A stretch of 64,000 nucleotides of DNA from Mangifera indica (lineage: Eukaryota > Streptophyta > Magnoliopsida > Sapindales > Anacardiaceae), in NCBI RefSeq assembly GCF_011075055.1, contig NC_058151.1, positions 2,896,001 to 2,960,000 on the forward strand, given 5' to 3'. The notes beneath the pieces were generated by a model. The model was not told where the DNA came from. It saw nothing but the letters and a program-made list of their open reading frames with translations, and ran no database searches. Position numbers and translations under genes: made by a program. Positions 47,306 through 57,900 of the stretch are shown in pieces (the first letter of the stretch is position 1; every line of letters begins with the position of its first letter).

Positions 47306-49042
47306 GGCCAAAGGATTATTTTTCACCTAAGTTTAGGTGTGATTCCAAAGTGAAATCCACGAGATTTGAAAAATCTGAAGTCTCACCCGTTAATTAATTG
47401 AGGTTAAAATTTTCTATTAGTAGGGATAAAATCGTTATCTTATTAATAATATTAAAAAATATAAAATTTATTACATTTTTTTCCCTTAAGTTTTAAAAAC
47501 TAACATTTCACATTTCTTAAAGTTTTTTTATTTTGAAAAGTCATATTTTTCTTCAAAACTTTAGAATTTTTGTCTTTTTCTCCAGTCACTTTCTTCGATG
47601 ATTTGGAAAGAACAACGATGAAGTCTCTTTGTTGAGGAAGAGATCTGGATCTCTTCCTTGACGAAGAGATCTGAAATCTCTTCGCCAAAATCTCGTTGAA
47701 TCTCTTTGCCTCTAACAAAAAGATCTGTTCTAGATTTATTTATGTGCGTTAACCAATGATTTAAGGTAGAGATGAAAGGTCGTTGTCGTTAGAGATAGTG
47801 GTTAGAAAGATTAAAGAAAAAATTTAAAAAGAAAATGTGAGCTTTTAAAATTAGAAAACTTTATATAGGGATAAAATTGTTAATTTTTAAAGCTTGAGAA
47901 AGAAAATATAATAAATTTTATATTTTTAAAATATTATAAAGAATTTTGATGATAATTATATTATAAATAATAGGGGATATTAATTAAAATAGACACTAAT
48001 TTTTTCGTTTAAACTTTTTTAGGTAAACTTACAGTGATTTTACTTTTTTAAGCAAATTTAATTTTGTTTTCAATTACATCATTATCGGCTAATTACATCA
48101 CTTTCTCGGTTAATTATATCAAAATATTTTTTTTGATAACCTATGCACATTCTCTATTTGTTAGGTTATGATTTGAAGATTCAAAAACTTATTCGAAATG
48201 ATTAATTTTTGTTATAATATAGATTGAAACGAAAAGATTAACATAAGTACAAAGAAGGGTGCGTGAGGGTGTGCACAGATGCATAAGAGTGCGTAAAAAA
48301 TATGTAGGGTGCGTAGAGTGTGTAAAAGGTGCGGGTGCATAAAACTTATTTTAAAATACATATATATATATATATATAGGGGTGCGAAGACGGTGCGCGC
48401 CCTCTTCACACCTCTGTTTTATATATATTTATAAATAATAATATAATATAATATTTAAATTTTATTATTATTATTTATATATTATATTATATTATATTAT
48501 ATAACTCGTGCACCTTATATACTTTTAACTTATTTTACGTATCATTTACCCACTTTACGTACCATTTACCCATCTTATGTATCCTTTATGCATTCTACAT
48601 ATCTTACACACCCTTTACGTACTTTATGCACCATCTGCTTGCACTCATTATTCTCTTCGTTTATGTTTATTTTTTTGTTTTTATCTATATTTAAATAAAA
48701 ATTTATCAATTTTTAAATATGTTTTAAATCTTTGAAACATGATTTACTGAATCTTCAAATAAGAACTTATTAAATCTTTAAAAAAATTATATCAAATTCA
48801 ACCTAATTAGTTAAAAGTGACGTAAATAATAAAAAATAATGTAATTAGTTAAGTGAGTGTTCTTAAAATTATAATTAAATTTACTTATAAAAGTAAAATT
48901 ACTGTATATTTATTTAAAAAATTTTAAACAAAAAAATTATTATCAATTTTTAATTAATATTCTTAAATGATATTTTAAATTTTTTTAATGATATGATGTG
49001 TTGTTAGAAATGCACTTTTGATGGGAAATAGTCCTTTTGGCC
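47306..49042. mobile_element. Foldback Mutator-like MITE disrupted by a nested element
   Basis: The left end GGCCAAAGGATTATTTTTCA and the inverted right end GGCCAAAAGGACTATTTCCC are family termini. The flanks ATAACAAAA (47297-47305) and GTAATAAAA (49043-49051) match at 7 of 9 positions. The core at 47590-47720 (GAAGAGATCTGAAATCTC) is shared with the copy at 13468. The inserted element at 47977-48960 accounts for the extra length. Confidence 0.65.
47977..48960. mobile_element. Long-palindrome element nested in the foldback MITE, about 984 bp
   Basis: The left arm from ATATTAATTAAAATAGACAC is inverted at the right end (GATAATAATTTTTTTGTTTA in the reverse strand). Inner parts also pair: the GTGCGTGAGGGTGTGCACAG stretch near 48259 with TGCACC / TTACGTAC repeats at 48505-48640. 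A (TA)n run sits near 48357-48378. No coding capacity is apparent. Confidence 0.65.
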
Positions 49043-49051
49043 GTAATAAAA

Positions 49052-50565
49052 TTAGTAACAGTGTAGGTTGGAAGAAGTGGGGGTGTGTTGCTGTTTGAGA
49101 GAGAAAATAAAATAAAATAAAATAGTGGACATCAAATCACAATTACAGTAAAGCATCACGGGTCCTATGATGGGTATAATCAATCCCTCTTAATTCCTAC
49201 CATCGACTCCCTGTCCTTCCTTTATCCGCTCTTTGACCCTTTCTTTTGTTTTGACTTGTAGTTATTTCATTGACCTCTTTTACTTTTTTACTTTGTTCTA
49301 TTTCATTTTTTTAACTTTAAAAAATTACCAGTGTTGGAATTTGAACACTCGGGGCCTACGTGGCAAAAATGAACCAGAATCCAACTCAATTATTATTACA
49401 TGACGACCAGCATCAACCCGTTGGATAATACCAACTATATAATGTTTTTATACATTATTTATTTTATTATTTTATCTATATTTCATTAAAAACGAAAAAA
49501 TAAAAAAATTATTCCTAAAGCAAGGACTGCTGACATATTTTTGGACCCACATTGGGTCACGCTGGTACTACGCTGACGGCGTTTACCGGCGGATAAACAG
49601 CCGGGTCCTCTCTGATGTGATGCCCCGGCTTCTGCAACAAGTCAGCTGTCACTCTCTTCACTCTCACAGCTCTCTATGATTCCGCCACGTGTTTCCACCT
49701 GCCTCGTTTACAAAAGGTTTTATTTATTATAAAATTTAATTGATTAATAATTAATTATCATTTACTTGAAAAAATGAGCTGAAGCGTTGCATGATTAGTG
49801 ATCAGAGATCCGTCCGGCTCAAGGATCCGTGTTAGATACGCTGTGTTAATCTGAATTGTTGGGTTTTGAGCCAATACAGCCGTCAGATGAAGATCAGACG
49901 GCTGGGGATACTTATCAGATGTCCAACCACAGAGTAGAAGTAGTCCAATCCCGATATGAAAAGGTGGACCCCAGATGGCTTAATTGATAATTAAATTATT
50001 AATCCCAAAACACGAAAAAATAATAATAATAAACAAAAGCATATAAAGAGGATGCACGGACAGCTTTATACGACAAACCTGTTTATTGCTAAAGTGCTGC
50101 TGTTTGTTGCAGCGGAATCAGATTTTACAAGTTACAACTCCTGATCTTATTATTATTATTATTATTATCATAAATATTTATAAATATGACTTAATATAAT
50201 ATAAATAAAACTTATATATAATAAAATATATAAAATTAATATAATATAATAAATATATTATATAAAATAGTCTTAATTATAGATACAAATTAATATATTT
50301 TTTAAATAAAACAATTATATAATTAGGTTGTATATAAAAAATATTAATTTTTTAATGTAAATATGATATTTTCTAAAATAATAATATTTTAATTTTTTTT
50401 AAATTTATTATTTTAGTTTTTAAATTTTATATCATACAATACTTGATATATAATATAAAAAATTAAATTTTTGATATATGATTCGATTACTATTATTAAT
50501 GTTATTTTTTGTAAGTATTATTATTATTATTATTATGCAGTGATTGGATTATTATTATTTTTGGC

Positions 50566-50597
<32 letters not shown>

Positions 50598-52999
50598 GTC
50601 AAAATTATATCCTATAATATAATATATATATTATCAATATGAATTGATATATATTTTAACAAATATATAATATAATAATAATAATAATATATAATTTTAA
50701 AAATATTTATAATATTTATTATAATAATATATTAATTAATTTTTTAATATATATATATATATATTATATCATATAAAAAATTAAATTTTTAACTTACAAT
50801 ATATTACTGTTTCACTATCATAGGTAATATATGAGCAAAATAATTGAAAATTATTATGTTGATATTTAAACTCTACGCAATGACAACTCAATTAAGTAGG
50901 TCGATAATTGAATACATTATTAATAATTATTAATAAAATTATTACAAGAGGGACATGTGTAAGTACTTTTTTGTCCTTTGAGCAACTCATAATTGTCTAA
51001 TAAATCATTGCTTCAATTTCATTCCTAATCAAGTATAGGGCGTTGGGGTGAAATAATTTGTTTATACTATAACCACTTCATTAGTTGTACAGATAATTGA
51101 ATTAATTTATTAAGAGTGGGGTTTTCTTTTTTCAAATTACGAAAAAATATCATCTGAATTGGATTATCACTTTTTAAAAATTAAATAAATTATATTGAAT
51201 AAAATAAATCTTGGATTGGTCGGATTATTACTTTTTTGGGACAAACCGATCATCACATCAAATTATTGAATCAAATAAGTTAAAAGTTTGAATTTAATAT
51301 ATTACCAATTAGTCAAAAAATATTTGAACTCATATTTTTTTATATATAAAAAATTATCTTTTATTACTCAAACTATCCTTAAAAGTTTATTAAGAATAGT
51401 GTTGATTGATTGTACCAATTACATGCACAAGCTAATAGGGGTAATTTAAATTTGTTATTTAATAATTATATAATTATTTTTAAATTTATCCATTTATTTA
51501 TGCTATTGGTTTATAAAAAAATTATATATAAATCTTACTTTTGAATTATTAAGTTTTAAATTGAATTTTACAAAATATTTATTTAAAAATTAAAAAAAAA
51601 ACATTTTTTAACTTCTAAAAATGTAATTTAGCGAATAATTAATTTGACATAAAATTAAGATTAATAGTTAATTTTGTATCAATATCCATAAAAGGGGTAA
51701 TAATTTGCATCGAAAAGATAACAGAAATGACAGTAATGTGTAGTTATGAGAAAGAAGAGATAGAATGGGGTTTTCAACTCAACTCATTTAGAGTTATTGT
51801 ATGACAGAATTATATATATTGCGCTTATATGTATGAAGATTGAAATTTATATTACACAAAATCAATTGATTTATGTTAAGGTCCAATTCACATACTTATA
51901 TAATACCCCGGCTCAAATGTTAGCACTTAAGTTATTAGACTTGTCTTTTTGACTGGGTGCATTGTCATTTAACCTATATTATACAAAACCAATTTGTTTG
52001 TGTTAAGATCTAATCCACAACACTAATATATCACTCTCTTTTATTCTATTTATTAGATGTGAGAATTTTTAGTCTCCAACATTGTAATAGTAATTTGAGT
52101 AACAAAATATAATATCTCATATATAAGATAATATAAATTTAAATAATATATTAAGATTAAACTTTTGATTTATTTAATTCAATAGTTATTAGGTTAATCA
52201 CTAGATTCGGGATTTATTTTATTCGATATGATTGACTTAATTTTGAAAGGGGTGATCAAATTTAAATAGGATTTCTTATTATTAAAAAAAAAAAAAACTC
52301 AATAGGAGTGTGTGGGGTTAAATCTAGTGTGGTTTGAATTTTTTTAAACCAAATGAAAAAGTACAATTTGATTTTATTTGAATTATGATTTGAATATATT
52401 AAAATTATTCACTAATAAATATATATTATCTAATAAAATTAATTAAATTATAGTTTTATAACATAATATAAATACGTAAAAAAAATGAAATATATACAAT
52501 ATATATATAAAGAAAATAACAAAAATAAATATAAAAAATAAATTATATTTTTGATTACTTATTAAAAATGTTATTAAATGTAGTTATATATATGTATTTT
52601 AAAAAATATAATCTATTATTTAATTTAATTTAAAAATTATCCAAATTATAATTTAAATTAAATTTTTTAAAACTGATCAATCTAAAGTAAAACATAATTG
52701 ATAAGGGACACGATCCAATTTTATAGCTTTAATTGAATTATCCACGTGCTTGCAACTGAATTCAAATCAAAACAAACAATACAGAACAACATATTGTTTG
52801 AACGTAGCAAAAACGAGAGTGGTTTTAGCGTTTCACAGAAATTTAGCCCTACCCGTATCCACCCACCAACCAAACCAACCCTTGAAGCTCTCTTTTCACT
52901 GTTAATCACCACCAGGCTCTTACCCCACTCTCCCCCCACACCGCCTGTTTCTTAATTCGCACCATTAAATCCTGCAAAAGCTAAGGCAAGGCAAGATGT
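49052..52999. other. AT-rich intergenic region with microsatellites and one GC-richer patch
   Basis: No gene is supported. (ATT)n microsatellites lie at 50147-50168, 50517-50536 and 50571-50597. A GC-richer patch at 49550-50010 contains a 28-bp hairpin, CAGCCGTCAGAT-GAAG-ATCAGACGGCTG (49877-49904). Sequence near 52310-52720 looks like a decayed hAT-type repeat. The ORFs at 52721-52955 on both strands have no recognised motif. Confidence 0.45.
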
Positions 53000-53002
53000 A
53001 GA

Positions 53003-53340
53003 ATTGTGCCAAATTCGAATATGAAAGTCTATTCGAATTTGGTTTAGTTTGAACAAATGAAACTTGAGTTTAGATATAAACTCGATAAACTCTTTTAAGC
53101 TAGATCAATTTAAATAGAATTAAATTCAAATTCGAATATAATATTAAATCAAACTTAAATTGAATTCAATTTAATATTATATTGAACGAAAACAATCAAA
53201 ATAACGTTATTTTAGTTAATTTAAATTGAACTTTTTTAGACATATAAGCTTAATAAATCGACCACCCTAAGCTCAAACTCATTTGAATTAAGCGTATTTT
53301 AGATTTATTCGGGTCAAGTAGAATCAATTTTAAGGTAAAA
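53003..53340. mobile_element. Probable ancient hAT-like MITE copy
   Basis: AT-decayed arms with TTCGAATTTGGTTTAGTTTG-type and AACTCATTTGAATTAAG-type inverted stretches and a core AAAATAACGTTATTTTAG resemble the oldest members of the TAGGGCTGG family. Ends and target duplication are not resolved. Confidence 0.4.
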
Positions 53341-53749
53341 TTAAATATAATTTGATATACACAATTTTTAATTTTGATTGATTTGATATTATTTTATTTT
53401 TAATTTAAAAATTCTTAATTATATGATAAAATATTATCTGAATCAATAAAATTATATGTATTCATTTATATTTATAAAAATTAAATAATTTATTGATAAC
53501 GCAGCTTTTAATGATTAATTAAATTTTTTTTTATAATGTACAATTATATGGGCATATTGTAGGACTCTATTTTTTCACCACAAATAATGATACAAATTTT
53601 AATTCATTAGAGCTAATATTTCCAATAATTTGGCACATTTAATGCCTACAAATATTTATATGAGAGTGATCTCATTGACCCTCACGATTTATCTTAACAG
53701 AATCCGTTTACTTCTTTTTAACTTAATTACGCCTTTATGTTTTAACTGA

Positions 53750-54402
53750 GGCAAAGCACATTTTCCCACCCAAGGTTTATTGTATTTACCAACTAGCGTA
53801 ATTAAGTATTAAAAATTTAAACTCCGTAAATTATTAAAATTAATAAAATCAATTAATTTAAAAAATAAAATCATTATTTAATTAATAATATATTAAAAAT
53901 AAAATATTATTCATTTATCTATAGATTTAATAAACTAATAATTTTTCTCAAAATTAAGTTTTAAAATATTATATTTTCTCTTATAAATTTTTTTTCATAT
54001 TCTTTTTTTTTTTCTTTGTTGGTGTTGTCTCCAATCAAGCCTGCTCTCCCTTTTTTTGATGTTATCTTCGAACAAAGACAAATCATCTTTATCCGAAGAC
54101 AATGTCAAAAAAAAAGAAGAAAAAGGAAGAGCGAAAAAAGTTGATTGGGGACAATATCTGAAAAACGAGAGAAAAAATATAATATTTTAAAGTTTAATTT
54201 TAAAAGAAATTATTAATTTTTTAAATTTAAAAAGTAAATAAAATTGTATTATTTTTAATATATTACTAATTAGTTGGTAATTTTACTCCAAAACTAATTT
54301 ATTTTGCTAATTTTGATAGTTTATGGGTGAGAATTTGAGTTTTTAATACTTAGTATAGTAAGGCAGTGCAACAAACCTTGGGTGGGAATATGTCTTTTCG
54401 CC
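53750..54402. mobile_element. Foldback Mutator-like MITE in the ERL1 upstream region, 653 bp
   Basis: The ends GGCAAAGCACATTTTCCCAC and, inverted, GGCGAAAAGACATATTCCCA are flanked by TTTAACTGA (53741-53749) and TTTAACCGA (54403-54411), 8 of 9 identical. A GA/TC-rich inner fold lies at 54010-54170. It ends about 500 bp before the ERL1 ATG. Confidence 0.78.
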
Positions 54403-54741
54403 TTTAACCGACAGTATATGACAGAATAATTAAAAAAAAAAAAATACTGTATTTACAATATTCATATTTTAATTATTTAAAAAAAACCTGTAGGCTGTGT
54501 ACTACAGTGATAATGAGGCGCGTGAGATTAGAGTGGAGAGTTGTACGAAAGCAAGGATAGGTGTCAAAAAAAGGAAGACCTTTGGGAAACGGTAGTACGA
54601 ATGACGGCCGATTGTGCTGATGAATAAAAAGATTCATTAAACATATAAGACATCTACTAACGTCGTTTCACCGCCGTTTACATCGGTCATTTCTCTATTT
54701 CTCTCTCCCCACTGCTACTTGCTTCTCTCTTCATAACGCCT

Positions 54742-54901
54742 ATGCTCAGTACTATACCTTGCACCTCACGCTAACCGCCTGTTGTTTTAACATCTCTCTC
54801 GTCTCCTCTGCTCTCCTTCAAACTAACTCAATGCCAAAGCCATGACTCACTCCGAAGCTTTTCTTTTGGCCGATAACAACAGCGTCGTCATTTTCTCTTG
54901 A
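54742..54901 (+). promoter_or_regulatory. Cluster of three uORFs in the ERL1 leader
   Basis: Three short ORFs precede the ERL1 ATG: 54742-54774 (10 codons plus stop), 54831-54845 (MPKP) and 54842-54901 (19 codons plus stop). The second and third overlap through ATGA, and the third stops 3 nt before the main ATG at 54905. The surrounding CT-rich sequence (54690-54830) is typical of a plant 5' leader. The transcript start is inferred, not shown. Confidence 0.55.
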
Positions 54902-54904
54902 GAT

Positions 54905-57900
54905 ATGGAAGAATTTGTTCTAGAGATGAGGAAGAAAAGTTTGTTCTCGTTTTGTTGTTTAACGGCCGTGATTTTGCTTCTTTGTCAGTTTGCTTCCTCG
55001 CTCAACGATGAAGGTTGCAGTTCTTTTGCGTTTGGCTTGATTTGACTGCTTATAGATGAATATGTTTTGAATATCTCTGTTTGGCTGCTGAGAAAATGGC
55101 CAAAAAGTTAAAAAAAAATCACTACTGGATTGTTGATTTTTCTCTGGACAATTAGAATTCAGGTGCTTGAACTCATTTTAAGCTTCTGTTTATAGTCTTG
55201 GTTTTGAGTGCAGGGAAAGTTTTGATGGCGATGAAAGCGTCGTTTAGTAATGTAGCGAATGTGTTGTTGGACTGGGACGATGTGCACAACTCTGATTACT
55301 GTTCATGGCGTGGTGTTTTCTGTGACAATGCCACCTTGTCTGTTGCTTCTTTGTATGTTTGATCTTTTCTCTTAGTTATGTACTGAAATATGTAACTTTT
55401 TCTTCGTTTTCAACTAATTATTTTCTTGCCTTCTTTTTTCTAATAACCACAACTTGCAGGAATTTGTCTAGCTTGAATCTGGGTGGAGAGATTTCCCCTG
55501 CCATTGGAGATTTGAGTAACTTGCAATCTATGTAGGGTGTATTTTGAACGCTACAAACACAACTTACTGTCTGTTAAAAATTTTCCTCAGCAAGTAATTT
55601 TTCTTCGTTTTTGTTTGTGAAATATTGCAGAGACTTTCAAGGGAACAAACTAACGGGTCAAATTCCAGACGAGATTGGGGACTGTGCTTCCCTTGTTCAT
55701 CTGTATGTAAACATCATGTCTTCTTTTATTATAAACTTGCTTTGTTTCATTAGTACTTCACATATATGTTGTTCACTGACATTTGGGCGTTTATTTTTGG
55801 TTGATTTCTATAATTCAGGGACTTATCTGATAACGGTCTCTATGGTGACATTCCATTTTCAATATCAAAGCTCAAGAATCTTGAGTATTTGTTAGTTTCA
55901 TGTTTCAACTTCTGAATGGTTTCATTTTGCCGAATTTCCAGAGAGAAATGAGTCAAAATTCCCTTTACACAATGCAGGAATTTGAAGAACAATCAGCTCA
56001 CTGGCCTTATTCCTTCAACATTGACCCAGATTCCTAATCTAAAGACCCTGTAAGTGGCTCTGTTAATTTTTTAATCCTTTCAATACTCTAGCCAAAGTTA
56101 CTCATGCTACAAGATTTGACAAGTCCAAATAGAAAGCTTCTAATTCTTAAGTTTGTTATAATTGTCTTTGTTTGATATTGCTTACTTTTTGTCAGTTAAT
56201 TATTTTATTTGCATTTTTTTTTTGGTGAATTAAGCGATCTTGCTCGAAACCAGCTTACGGGTGCGATACCAAGGGTAATTTATTGGAATGAAGTTCTGCA
56301 ATACATGTGAGTTTTAAAAAATAACTTATTTTTAGTAATTAGAAAACATTATATTTTGCTATTTATCTTTTTAAACTTTACGTATACAACAGCGCCTAGT
56401 GGCTTTGTTTAATTTACTAGTAAGGTTAAACTGAAGAGTTAATATTTGCTTATTCACATTGTATAACTTGCGTCCACAGTGGGCTACGAGGCAATGCTTT
56501 GACTGGAACCCTGTCAGCCGACATGTGTCAATTGACCGGATTGTGGTACTTGTAAGTAGTCACGGTTTGTTGTTCTTTTTTTTTTCTTTGCATCGAATTG
56601 TTTTTAGCCTTCAAGTTCATTGGACCCGCCATGTTTTGTATCTTTCAGTGATGTGAGAGGCAATAACTTAACTGGCACGATTCCAGACAATATCGGGAAC
56701 TGTACAAGCTTTGAGATACTGTATGCCATGTCTATATCCTATCTTACTGTTAGTCTGTTTTCTTTTGTCATATGAATATTAATTTTGTTGTATGCTGAGA
56801 ATATCAGGGATATATCTTATAATCAGATAACTGGTGTGATACCATACAATATTGGCTTCCTGCAAGTGGCAACACTGTAAGTGTTCTAACTTTTGTATTA
56901 AGTTTTATTTCTCTTGGAAAATTTAGCTTAATAGTTGCACCGTGTGGCATATTGGATAGATTTGGTTAGTTTTAATCTGGTGTTTTTTGGTTAGGTCACT
57001 TCAAGGAAATAAGTTAACTGGGAAAATTCCAGAGGTGATTGGCTTGATGCAGGCTCTTGCTGTTCTGTGAGTATGCAGTGTTAAATAATTTATGATTTTT
57101 TTATTAGTTTATAGCCTGTTGTACTGAAAATAAAATCATATTGCTCTTTAACCCTTTTTTCAGGGACTTAAGTGAGAATGAGCTTGTTGGACCAATCCCA
57201 CCCATACTAGGCAATTTGTCATATACTGGAAAACTGTTAGTTCATTTGTATTACACATATTTGTTGTTGTTGCTTCATTGATTTGTTCCTTCATAAGTTT
57301 GTTTGCTGTACCAGATATCTCCATGGCAACAAACTAACTGGACCAATCCCACCAGAGCTAGGCAATATGTCAAAGCTTAGTTACTTGTGAGCTCTCACTT
57401 TGTAAAATGGCCATATTACACATTTGTGGATATCCTCTTGCTAACTTCTTTTTGGTGTATTTTTGTTTTGGTAGGCAATTGCATGATAATCAACTTGTTG
57501 GGACAATTCCTGCTGAGCTTGGGAAGCTTGAGCAATTGTTTGAATTGTGAGTTGACATTGTTTTTCGTGTGTTGTGTATTTCTTAGTTCAACTAATCAGC
57601 CTGTGTATTATTGCCTAGGAATCTTGCAAATAATAACCTTGAAGGACCCATTCCACAGGATATAAGTTCCTGTACAGCGCTGAATCAATTGTAGGTTCTC
57701 TTTGACTTCTAACTTATTTTATTGTTTTCCATCTCTTTTCTGCATATTGATCAAGAATCTTGATCTAATTTACAGCAATGTGCATGGTAATCACTTAAGT
57801 GGGTCAATCCCATCAAGCTTCCGCAATCTGGAGAGTTTGACTTACCTGTATGTTATGATACCTTGGGTTTAAATATGTTGTTGCAGTATCAATGAAACAT

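Noticed and set aside
48212..48409. Minus ORF with His- and Leu-rich repeats
   Set aside because: It translates the GTGCGT-rich arm of a palindromic transposon and a TA microsatellite.
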